Notes under the pieces: generated by a model
Seen by the model: the letters and a program-made list of their open reading frames with translations, nothing else
Databases searched by the model: none
What the model was told of the DNA's origin: nothing
From: Micrococcales bacterium
GTDB taxonomy: Bacteria; Actinomycetota; Actinomycetes; Actinomycetales; Cellulomonadaceae
Direction of reading: 5' to 3'
Assembly: GCA_009783975.1 (NCBI GenBank)
Contig: WRCL01000040.1
Span: 1-9,585 of the forward strand
DNA length: 9,585 nucleotides
Position numbers and translations under genes: made by a program
In this document: piece by piece, positions 1 through 5,573 of the stretch
Layout of the letters: the number at the start of each line of letters is the position of its first letter
Position numbering within the stretch: position 1 is the first letter of the stretch

Positions 1-200
1 CCACGGGCCAGCCCTGCCCGACCCCAGCCAGCCAGCACGACCGGCTCCCGGGACGCCCGACCACGGGTCAGCCCTGCCCGACCCCAGCCAGCCGGCCCGA
101 CCGGCTCCCGGGACGCCCGACCACGGGCCAGCCCTGCCCGACCCCGGCCGGCCAGCACGACCAGCTCAACCGCACGGCCATGGGTCAGCGGTCCCCGACC
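1..200. repeat. 60-bp tandem repeat array, cut by the left edge
   Basis: Copies begin at 1, 61 and 121 with an exact 60-bp period. Copies 1 and 2 differ at only three positions (unit positions 8, 34 and 37). Copy 3 matches through about position 165 and then diverges. A shorter degenerate copy start is visible at about 178-200 (ccatgggtcagc against ccacgggtcagc). The unit is rich in C and G with short GCC/CCAGC sub-repeats. Because 60 is divisible by three, plus frame 1 stays open to the TGA at 289-291 as a Pro/Arg/Ala-rich 20-residue repeat. No start is in the window, and substitutions between copies do not favour one reading frame, so I do not call a gene. It may be a minisatellite or the 3' end of a low-complexity gene lying to the left. 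Confidence 0.9.
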
Positions 201-399
201 GGGCGACGGAACCAGTTGCCGCGTCTCCACCTCACCAGGTCCTGTTCTGACCTCTGCATCGGCGAGGCTCATCGGCCAGTGGATTCGGTGATTGGCTCAA
301 GGCTCGAGGATCCGGAGGTCACACGTCGGCGACTGAAATTATCGAGTTGATATGAATCTGGTGGCTCTGCGATGCTGGGGTAGCGAGAAGGGACTGATG
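201..399. other. Gene-poor stretch upstream of the ADP-ribose cassette
   Basis: I see no convincing gene between the repeat and the start of the macro-domain remnant at 400. The stretch contains the end of an open frame that terminates at 291, and an AT-richer patch at about 331-360 that stands out from the GC-rich surroundings. Such a patch is expected for a promoter of the rightward cassette. No tRNA-like or strong terminator-like structure is apparent. Confidence 0.5.
347..376 (+). promoter_or_regulatory. Candidate promoter of the macro/PARG cassette
   Basis: TTGATA at 347-352 matches the -35 consensus TTGACA at five of six positions. GATGCT at 371-376 is a poor but acceptable -10 after an 18-bp spacer. 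Transcription would begin near 383, just ahead of the ribosome-binding site GAAGGG at 387-392. This leaves a very short leader, so the true -10 could instead lie further upstream, for example TATGAA at 351-356. This is pattern matching only. Confidence 0.3.
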
Positions 400-552
400 A
401 TGCCGACCGAGATCCGCTACCTACGTGGCGACGCGACCAAGCCTGCGGGCGAGTGGAACACGATCATCGCGCACGTGTGCGACGACACGGGCCGGTGGGG
501 CAAGGGGTTCGTCTACGACCTGGCCAACGTCGGACGGTGGCGCGTCGCATGA
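400..552 (+). pseudogene. Macro-domain protein remnant (ADP-ribose binding), internally deleted
   Basis: The 50-residue product begins like the short bacterial macro-domain (Appr-1''-p processing) family: a beta strand, then RGDAT, then IIAHVCDDTGRWGKGF, which corresponds to the first strand and the N/D-containing nucleotide-binding loop. Family members are about 150 residues long, so roughly 100 residues are missing, including the glycine-rich phosphate loop. GKGF runs directly into VYDL, and from memory VYDL resembles the C-terminal end of this family. An in-frame internal deletion joining the two ends is therefore likely (inference). The ATG at 400 is chosen over the adjacent ATG at 397 because GAAGGG (387-392) then has 7-nt spacing. 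The stop at 550-552 overlaps the next start as ATGA. The product is unlikely to bind ADP-ribose alone. A genuinely short peptide gene is the alternative. Confidence 0.7.
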
Positions 553-851
553 GTAAAGAACCGTTCACGCGCGATGAGCTGCTGAACATGGCTCAGGTAG
601 AGTCGAACATGCTCCAGCGGGATTTTTCTCCCGCCGACCGTGAAGCAGTCGTGGAGCTGCTCGACACGATTACTCTCGCGCATGTGATGGCTGAGTCCGA
701 GTATAACTGGCGCAACACCCGTCTGGCCGTCCTTGAGCTCGCGCACGGAGATGTCGACCAGGTCGCCCAGCTGGTGCAGTGCGCACAACGCGATTTTCGG
801 GACGTGATCTACTGGGCGGTTCTCCCGCCTACCAAACATTCAAGAAGGTGA
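549..851 (+). CDS. Small helical protein of unknown function in the ADP-ribose cassette
   Basis: This 100-residue protein has no function I can name. It is acidic in its N-terminal half and predicted by eye to be almost entirely alpha-helical, with no signal peptide, membrane segment or cysteine pair. The C-terminal half, around NTRLAVLELAHGDVDQ and RDFRDVIYWA, resembles a pattern I recall from small actinobacterial hypothetical proteins, so it is probably a conserved family. I chose the ATG at 549 because it overlaps the upstream stop as ATGA, which indicates translational coupling. The open frame extends upstream to 453 only as a shadow of the macro gene. The next gene starts 1 bp after its stop. 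A/T-ending codons are fairly frequent near the start (AGT AAA GAA, GAT TTT TCT). Its place between a macro-domain gene and a PARG gene suggests an accessory or substrate-linked role in ADP-ribose metabolism (inference). Confidence 0.8.
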   Translation: MSKEPFTRDELLNMAQVESNMLQRDFSPADREAVVELLDTITLAHVMAESEYNWRNTRLAVLELAHGDVDQVAQLVQCAQRDFRDVIYWAVLPPTKHSRR

Positions 852-852
852 C

Positions 853-1611
853 ATGAACAGGAACCAACGGCGGCAGGTCGCCGTCGAGAACGACCAGTAC
901 TACCGCGACCACCCTGAGCTCGCGTGCCACGGTGTTGTGGTCACTCAGCTACAGGCGCTGGGCCCGGCGACCCCGGTCGACACCGTCATCACGCTCGAGG
1001 CGGCGTCGGTGGTCGAGGTCATGACCCGCGAGGCCCGGCTCCCAGGACGGGTCGGTGTCATGGTGTTCGCCTCGGCGACCAAACCCGGTGGGGGCTGGCG
1101 CAGCGGCTCGCTCGCCCAAGAAGAGGCGATCAGCTACGCCTCGCTGCTGCCGTTCGCGCTGGAGTCGGTCGAGGCCGAGTTCTACGCCCCCAGCCGGGCC
1201 GAGAAGAACTCGTACTTCTACACCACCGGCGGTGTGTGGGCCCCGGCGGTGCCGATCATCCGCGACGACGCTGGACGGTGGTTGGACGACCGGCCCCGCG
1301 TCGACTTCTTCACCATCGCCGCACCGAACGTCTCGGCGATGATGCAGAACCTGCCGGCCGTGGACCATGCACGTGTCGCCGACGACCTGCGCACCAAGAT
1401 GTGCAACACCCTGCGTGCGCTGGCCGGGTGCTCCACCATCATCCTCGGGGCTTTTGGCTGCGGCGTCTTCGGCAACGACCCAGCTGTCGTCGCAGGGATC
1501 TGGCACGACCTGCTGGCCGACCCCGAGTTCCAGGGCCGCTACCGCAAGGTCATCTTCGCGGTCCCCGACACCAGTTCGCCCAACCACCAGGCGTTTGCTG
1601 CCCTCAGCTGA
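853..1611 (+). CDS. Bacterial-type poly(ADP-ribose) glycohydrolase (PARG), TIGR02452 family
   Basis: The 252-residue product carries the PARG catalytic signature GGG-X7-QEE: GGG at residues 79-81 and QEE at 89-91, within FASATKPGGGW. The two consecutive glutamates are the catalytic pair in this family, which cleaves O-glycosidic ribose-ribose bonds of poly(ADP-ribose) or related ADP-ribose conjugates. A second conserved block, LGAFGCGVFGNDP (198-210), matches the macrodomain-like phosphate loop of these enzymes. Length is close to the family norm, and no signal peptide or membrane segment is present, so it is cytosolic. The ATG at 853 follows an AGAAGG ribosome-binding site at 843-848 that abuts the preceding stop, so translation is coupled to the upstream gene. 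Where many relatives have Asn before FASA this one has Val, a change of unknown effect. The gene ends in an 8-bp convergent overlap with the zinc-ribbon gene. Substrate specificity is not visible from sequence. Confidence 0.88.
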   Translation: MNRNQRRQVAVENDQYYRDHPELACHGVVVTQLQALGPATPVDTVITLEAASVVEVMTREARLPGRVGVMVFASATKPGGGWRSGSLAQEEAISYASLLPFALESVEAEFYAPSRAEKNSYFYTTGGVWAPAVPIIRDDAGRWLDDRPRVDFFTIAAPNVSAMMQNLPAVDHARVADDLRTKMCNTLRALAGCSTIILGAFGCGVFGNDPAVVAGIWHDLLADPEFQGRYRKVIFAVPDTSSPNHQAFAALS

Positions 1612-1822
1612 CGAGCTGGCGCCGGACCCAGGTGACGAAGGCGAAGTCTTGTGTGCACTGGTTGCAGCGCCGGATGGGGTCGCGGTCGCTGAGGACGAGC
1701 CCTCCGAAGATCACCTCGCCGGTAGCCAGGCGCTGGCACAGGTCGTCGTGCGGACGGACCAGGCCGTACAAGATCGCTGCGGTGTCGGGGGAGCCACAGT
1801 GTGGACACGTGTCGTCGGTCAT
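1604..1822 (-). CDS. Small zinc-ribbon protein (72 residues)
   Basis: Two CxxC pairs, C6-P-H-C9 and C53-N-Q-C56, flank a core ending GEVIFGGLVLSDRDP, the layout of a common small bacterial zinc-ribbon family whose function is unknown to me. It should bind one zinc ion and act in the cytosol, perhaps as a nucleic-acid- or protein-binding accessory. The ATG at 1822 is preferred because an excellent ribosome-binding site, AAGGAGGGA, lies at 1825-1833. An upstream in-frame ATG at 1843 would put that site inside the gene. The stop overlaps the last codons of the convergent PARG gene by 8 bp. It lies about 90 bp downstream of the MBL-fold gene on the same strand and may be co-transcribed with it. 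Confidence 0.8.
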   Translation of the reverse strand: MTDDTCPHCGSPDTAAILYGLVRPHDDLCQRLATGEVIFGGLVLSDRDPIRRCNQCTQDFAFVTWVRRQLVS

Positions 1823-1913
1823 GATCCCTCCTTGTTCGCTCATCTGCTTTGATGCTGAATAACCCCTCGGTGTTCCCGTGTCTGCGGGATCGGCGCAGGA
1901 GCGAGCGGCGACC

Positions 1914-2570
1914 TCACCAGCCGCGCTGGCGCCACTCGCGCAGGTGGGGGCGTTCGTCACCCAGGGTCGTGGCCAGGCCGTGACCAGGGCGGACGGTGGT
2001 CTCGTCGGGGTACACCCCGAAGACGCGCACGACGAGGTCGGTGTACAGCTGGTCGAAGTGCTGCGCGGCGGTGGTCATCCCCGGCCCGCCGGGGAACAGC
2101 GAGTCGCCGACGAACAGGTGGGTGCGCACCGGGCGGTCCGGGCGCTGCTCAGGCACAGCGACGGTGATCGACCCGGGTGTGTGCCCGCGCAGCGCGACGA
2201 CGTCGGCGGTGACCGACCCGATCACGAGCTGGTCGCCGTGGCGCAGAGCCCGGTGCACGGTCACGCCGGTCGCGGCGGTGATGGCGTCCGCGTCGTCGTA
2301 GCCGGCCACGACCTGGGCATGGGTCGCGGCGACCACCTGCGCCAGCGCGCCGGTGTGGTCGTGGTGCCGGTGCGTGACCACGACAGTGTCGAGCGTCGCG
2401 CGGGGCATCCCAGAGGCGACGAGGGCGAGCACCGCGTCGGGCTCGGCCCCCGGGTCGATGAGCACCTGCCGGCGGACAGTGGGGTCGGTGAGCAGGTACA
2501 CGTTCGTCGCGAACTCGCCGACGACGACACGCCGCAGCTGGATGGTGCCGAGCTGTTCGAGGTCCTCCAC
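1914..2570 (-). CDS. MBL-fold metallo-hydrolase, glyoxalase II-like
   Basis: The 218-residue protein has the full set of metallo-beta-lactamase-fold metal ligands: the HxHxDH motif (H67, H69, D71, H72) in THRHHDH, H130 in RGHTPG, D156 in GDSLF, and H197 in PGHG. This points to a binuclear metal centre and a glyoxalase II/RNase Z-like hydrolase. The substrate is most likely a thioester or similar ester, but it is not determined. No export signal is seen. The start is a GTG at 2570, with a stop a few codons upstream in the same frame. No strong ribosome-binding site precedes it, so the exact start is uncertain. It begins 35 bp after the stop of the acyl-CoA ligase gene on the same strand and may be translated from the same mRNA. 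A thioester-cleaving enzyme beside an acyl-CoA-forming one would make sense, but this is inference. Confidence 0.88.
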   Translation of the reverse strand: MEDLEQLGTIQLRRVVVGEFATNVYLLTDPTVRRQVLIDPGAEPDAVLALVASGMPRATLDTVVVTHRHHDHTGALAQVVAATHAQVVAGYDDADAITAATGVTVHRALRHGDQLVIGSVTADVVALRGHTPGSITVAVPEQRPDRPVRTHLFVGDSLFPGGPGMTTAAQHFDQLYTDLVVRVFGVYPDETTVRPGHGLATTLGDERPHLREWRQRGW

Positions 2571-2605
2571 CAGCCCATCATGTCAGCGCACGACAGGTCA
2601 GGTGA

Positions 2606-4312
2606 TCACATCCCCGGCGGTGGGGTTTCGTCACGGCGCAAGACGTGCTCGCGCACGACGCGGCGCAGGACCTTGCCGACCTGGGACCGCGGAAGCTCAC
2701 TGAGCACGACGAGCTGTTTGGGCAGCGCGTACCGGGCCAGGCGCTGCTCACCCCACGCGCGGACTGCGGCGAGGTCGACGGTCTCGACTGTGTGGCCGAC
2801 CTTGAGGACGATCGCGGCGACGACCGACTCGCCGCGGTCAGCCTCGGGAACACCGAAGACGGCGACGTCCTCGATACCTTCCAGACCGCGCAGGTGGTCT
2901 TCGACCTGGGACGGGTACACCTTGAACCCGCCAGTGACGATGACCTCTTTGAGGCGGTCGACGAGGTAGACGAACCCGTCGTCGTCGCGGCGCACGAAGT
3001 CGCCGGTGCGCAGCCAGCCGTCGGGCAGCAGCTGCTGGGCGGTCTCCTCTGGGCCGTTCCAGTACCCGGCGAACACCTGCGGCCCGCGGATCTGCAGCTC
3101 GCCGTGCTGGCCCGGCTCGACCTCACGCTGCGGGTCTTCGGGGTCGGTGAGGCGGATCTCGGTGGACGGGAACGGGATGCCGAGCGCACCTGGCCGGCGG
3201 TCTTCGGTCAGGGGGCTGCCCAGGGCGACCGGGGAGGTCTCGGTCAACCCGTACCCTTCGACGACGAGCCCACCAGTGGCCTTCTCCCAGCGCTCGGCGG
3301 TGGCCGCGGGCAACGACATCGCACCTGAGACTGAGTAGCGGAACGACGACAGCGACGTGCCGGTGCGCTCGGCGGCGTCGACGAGACGGTCGAGCATCGG
3401 TGGGACCGCGGGCAAGAACGTCCCCGGGATGCGCCGTTGGGCGGCGGCGACCTGGTCAGGGTCGAAGTTCGGGAACGCGACCATCGTCGCGGCGATGCGC
3501 ACCGAGTACGTCAGGCACAGCGTCAGCCCGAAGGCGTGGAAGAACGGCAGCACCCCGTAGACCACTTCGCTGCCGTGCGGCGCACCGGTCCACGCCTCGC
3601 CCTGTATGCAGTTCGCGGTGAGGTTGCGGTGGGTGAGCATCGCGCCGCGCGGGGTGCCCGTCGTCCCGCCGGTGTACTGCAGCAGCGCGAGGTCGTCGGC
3701 GGTGGGGTCCTGGTCGACGGAGGCGACCGGTTCGGCAGCGGCGACCAGCCGGTGCCACCACTGGATGTGCTTGGGCACCGGCCCGCGGACCTTGGCGGCC
3801 ATCTCACGGGCTTTGCTCACCGGCAGGCGCAGGGCGTACCGGCTCGTCGTGGGCAGGTCACGGGCCAGGTCGACGGCCACGACGGTGCGCACCTGCGTGT
3901 CGGGCTGGGCCTCGAGGACCGCCGGCACAGCTTTGCTCCACGCGAGCACGACGGTCGCCCCAGAGTCGGCCAGCTGGTGGGCCAGCGCCCCGACGCTGTA
4001 CAGGGGGTTGTGCTCGACGACGACCGCACCCAGACGCAGCGCCGCCCAGAACGCGACGATGTGGCTGGTGCAGTTCGGCAGCACGAGCGCCACACGGTCG
4101 CCGTGGCCGACCCCGAGGTCTTGCAGGGCCCCAACAGCTTTGCTGATCTGGACCGACAGCTGCCGGTAGGTGGTCTGGCGTCCCAAGAAGTCGACCGCGA
4201 CGACCTTGGGGTGCTCGCGCACAGAGCGGCGCAGGACCTCGGTGAGCGGCTCGTCGGGGACGACGATCTCCATTGGCGGCTGGTGGTGCACGACGGTGTC
4301 GGCGACGGTCAC
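2606..4312 (-). CDS. Long-chain fatty-acid-CoA ligase (AMP-forming, FadD type)
   Basis: The 568-residue protein is a full-length adenylate-forming enzyme that activates a fatty acid through an acyl-AMP intermediate and transfers it to CoA. The phosphate-binding motif YTGGTTGTPRG is at 213-223, GYGLTETSP (A5) at 353-361, GWLRTGD (A7) at 432-438, the hinge DRLKEVIVTGGFKVYP (A8) at 452-467, and the C-terminal catalytic lysine in RSQVGKVLRR (about K547). The hinge signature is that of long- or medium-chain acyl-CoA synthetases. It is cytosolic or membrane-associated. The start is a GTG at 4312 with no clear ribosome-binding site. An ATG at 4273 (residue 14) is possible but also lacks one. Two overlapping palindromes just upstream suggest control by a dimeric repressor, perhaps one sensing acyl-CoA. 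Chain-length preference cannot be read from the sequence. Confidence 0.92.
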   Translation of the reverse strand: MTVADTVVHHQPPMEIVVPDEPLTEVLRRSVREHPKVVAVDFLGRQTTYRQLSVQISKAVGALQDLGVGHGDRVALVLPNCTSHIVAFWAALRLGAVVVEHNPLYSVGALAHQLADSGATVVLAWSKAVPAVLEAQPDTQVRTVVAVDLARDLPTTSRYALRLPVSKAREMAAKVRGPVPKHIQWWHRLVAAAEPVASVDQDPTADDLALLQYTGGTTGTPRGAMLTHRNLTANCIQGEAWTGAPHGSEVVYGVLPFFHAFGLTLCLTYSVRIAATMVAFPNFDPDQVAAAQRRIPGTFLPAVPPMLDRLVDAAERTGTSLSSFRYSVSGAMSLPAATAERWEKATGGLVVEGYGLTETSPVALGSPLTEDRRPGALGIPFPSTEIRLTDPEDPQREVEPGQHGELQIRGPQVFAGYWNGPEETAQQLLPDGWLRTGDFVRRDDDGFVYLVDRLKEVIVTGGFKVYPSQVEDHLRGLEGIEDVAVFGVPEADRGESVVAAIVLKVGHTVETVDLAAVRAWGEQRLARYALPKQLVVLSELPRSQVGKVLRRVVREHVLRRDETPPPGM

Positions 4313-4322
4313 AAGCGCCAGA

Positions 4323-4358
4323 GTAACCTACGCATACGTAGGTTACGTGTGCGTAGCC
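4323..4358. promoter_or_regulatory. Double palindromic operator upstream of fadD-like gene
   Basis: A perfect inverted repeat has 10-bp arms GTAACCTACG (4323-4332) and CGTAGGTTAC (4337-4346) around CATA. Its right arm is reused in a second, imperfect palindrome GGTTACG-TGTG-CGTAGCC (4341-4358, one mismatch). Both share the core TACG-N4-CGTA, with centres 15 bp apart. Such paired sites are typical of TetR-family repressors of lipid metabolism. No T-run follows in the minus-strand direction, which argues against a terminator for terC. The regulator's identity is not visible in this window. Confidence 0.7.
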
Positions 4359-4367
4359 TGAGTTCAC
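4340..4367 (-). promoter_or_regulatory. Candidate promoter of the fadD-like gene
   Basis: On the minus strand, GTGAAC (4362-4367) and TAACCT (4340-4345) are separated by 16 bp and resemble weak -35 and -10 elements. The -10 lies inside the double palindrome, so a bound repressor would block it. The -35 lies only 15 bp after the terC stop, so fadD probably has its own promoter rather than depending on terC transcription. Confidence 0.35.
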
Positions 4368-4382
4368 CCGAACGACGTCCGG

Positions 4383-5360
4383 CTACGAGCCGTGGGACCG
4401 CCGGTCGTGCCACAACGACGCGAGCACCGTGACCCCGAGGATCGTCACGATCGCGACCAGCCCCATCCAGGCCGGGACCGCCGGGGCCCACGTGACGTGC
4501 TGGCCGCCGTTGATGAACGGCAGCGTGTTCTCCGCCAGGGCGTGCAGGACGAGCTTGACGCCGATGAACGCCAGCAGCACCCCCAGCCCGGTGTTGAGGT
4601 ACACCAAGCGGTCGAGCAGGTTGCCGAGCAAGAAGAACAGCTGCCGCAGGCCCATGAGCGCGAAGACGTTCGCCATGAGCACCAGGTACGGCTCTTTGGT
4701 CAGCCCGAACACCGCCGGGATCGAGTCGAACGCGAACAGCAGGTCGGTGATCCCGATCGCGATGAGCACCATGAGCATCGGGGTGGCCACACGTCGCCCG
4801 TCGACCCGGGCGGCCAGCCGCACCCCGTGGTACTGCGTCGTCGACGGCAGCACCCGCTGCACAGCCGCGACGATCCGCGGCGGGTTGTACTGCGCGTCCT
4901 GCGAGGTGTCCTCTGTGGCCACTGTCCAGGCGGTCCACAGCAAGAACGCGCCGAACAGGTAGAACACCCACGAGAGCTTGGCGATCGCCACGGCCCCGGC
5001 GACGATGAACACCGCCCGCAGCACCAGGGCGAGGATGATCCCGACCAGCAGCGCGCTCTGCTGGTACTGCCGCGGCACCGCGAACCGGTTCATGATGAGC
5101 AAGAACACGAACAGGTTGTCCACCGACAGCGAGTACTCGGTCAGCCACCCGCCGTAGAACTGCACCGCGAACTCCCCGCCGTGCACAACCCCCACCCACA
5201 CCCCGAACGCCAGCGCCAGAGTGATGTACACCCCCAGGGCCCGCAGGTTCTCCTTCGGGCTGGGCACATGCGGGTGCCGCATGATGTGCACCAGGTCAAA
5301 GGCGAGCACCCCGACCGCCAGTGCGATCGTGACCACCCAAGTCGTTGTGTCCAGGTGCAT
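4383..5360 (-). CDS. terC: TerC-family integral membrane protein, probable manganese exporter
   Basis: The 325-residue protein is mostly hydrophobic helices (about 8-9 segments). It carries the two TerC signature blocks with conserved acidic residues, SLSVDNLFVF (77-86) and TDLLFAFDSIPA (205-216), and a short polar loop at about 150-190. Family members such as Alx and YceF/YkoY are associated with manganese export or delivery of metal to exported proteins. The old name refers to tellurite resistance. Start choice: ATG at 5360 has GGAGG at 5370-5374 with 9-nt spacing. A TTG at 5369 abuts that ribosome-binding site and is rejected. The leader contains a manganese-type riboswitch and a helix that can mask the ribosome-binding site, which supports a manganese role. 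The gene stands between the HEAT-like gene and fadD, each with its own apparent control. Confidence 0.92.
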   Translation of the reverse strand: MHLDTTTWVVTIALAVGVLAFDLVHIMRHPHVPSPKENLRALGVYITLALAFGVWVGVVHGGEFAVQFYGGWLTEYSLSVDNLFVFLLIMNRFAVPRQYQQSALLVGIILALVLRAVFIVAGAVAIAKLSWVFYLFGAFLLWTAWTVATEDTSQDAQYNPPRIVAAVQRVLPSTTQYHGVRLAARVDGRRVATPMLMVLIAIGITDLLFAFDSIPAVFGLTKEPYLVLMANVFALMGLRQLFFLLGNLLDRLVYLNTGLGVLLAFIGVKLVLHALAENTLPFINGGQHVTWAPAVPAWMGLVAIVTILGVTVLASLWHDRRSHGS

Positions 5361-5368
5361 GAAGGCCA

Positions 5369-5397
5369 ACCTCCGCCGACGACGATACCGCGGAGGT
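5369..5397 (-). promoter_or_regulatory. Hairpin that can sequester the terC ribosome-binding site
   Basis: On the minus strand ACCTCCGC (5390-5397) is exactly complementary to GCGGAGGT (5369-5376), giving 8 bp with a 13-nt loop and a G-U pair available outside. The second arm contains the terC Shine-Dalgarno GGAGG. The first arm is also the 3' strand of the aptamer's closing stem. The two pairings are mutually exclusive, so aptamer folding should expose the ribosome-binding site and raise TerC synthesis. Confidence 0.65.
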
Positions 5398-5491
5398 CTC
5401 GTCCGGCGGCCACCTGGCTACCCGACGCCACCGGGCGGGCCGCCTTTGGCCCACCGTGCTGACGATGACGTCGCGGGGAGTACTCCCCTCC
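5390..5491 (-). ncRNA. yybP-ykoY-type manganese riboswitch in the terC leader
   Basis: Reading the minus strand, the 5' end is GGAGGGGAGTACTCCCC (5491 to 5475). It contains the family's hallmark GGGGAGTA, and a conserved CGTCATCGTCA follows. Hairpin stems form in the middle (for example GGTGGGCC with GGCCCGCC). The 3' end is CGAGACCTCC (about 5401 to 5392), matching the family's AGACC element. GGAGG and CCTCC close the P1 stem. Known yybP-ykoY RNAs bind Mn2+ between the two loops carrying these elements and frequently control terC-like genes, as here. The match was made from memory of the consensus, not a covariance-model search. Confidence 0.75.
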
Positions 5492-5499
5492 AACGCGCA

Positions 5500-5505
5500 A
5501 CTGTA
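5500..5505 (-). promoter_or_regulatory. Candidate -10 element of the terC transcript
   Basis: TACAGT on the minus strand (plus-strand actgta) would place the start of transcription near 5493, just ahead of the riboswitch's first stem. I see no good -35 at normal spacing, so the assignment rests on the position relative to the aptamer. The region 5506-5573, up to the end of the HEAT-like gene, shows no other clear signal. Confidence 0.35.
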
Positions 5506-5573
5506 CGGCACGGGGCGTCCCGGCGGTACCATCGTCGTCCTGCTGGTCGACCGGTGATTGCCGGAGACGGGTC

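Noticed and set aside
1..165. The 60-bp repeats considered as a CRISPR array
   Set aside because: The repeats are directly adjacent with no variable spacers and are too long and regular for CRISPR. No cas genes are visible.
924..1862. Long rightward open frame overlapping the PARG gene in another frame
   Set aside because: Its translation is Arg/Gly/His-rich without family motifs, and the overlapping frame carries a clear PARG signature. It is a GC-driven shadow.
1874..1889. Short inverted repeat TCCCG-N6-CGGGA after the MBL-fold gene, considered as a terminator
   Set aside because: Only 5-bp arms and no following T-run on the minus strand. It is too weak to call.
1878..2969. Long rightward open frame opposite the MBL-fold and fadD genes
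   Set aside because: Low-complexity composition and no start signal, while the opposite strand encodes complete enzymes with all expected motifs.
4323..4346. The perfect 10-bp inverted repeat considered as the terC terminator
   Set aside because: No T-run follows on the minus strand, and a second overlapping palindrome and the position just upstream of fadD fit an operator better.
5475..5488. Perfect palindrome GGGGAGTACTCCCC considered as a separate metal-repressor operator
   Set aside because: It coincides with the conserved 5' element of the riboswitch, which explains most of it. An extra protein-binding role cannot be excluded but has no independent support.
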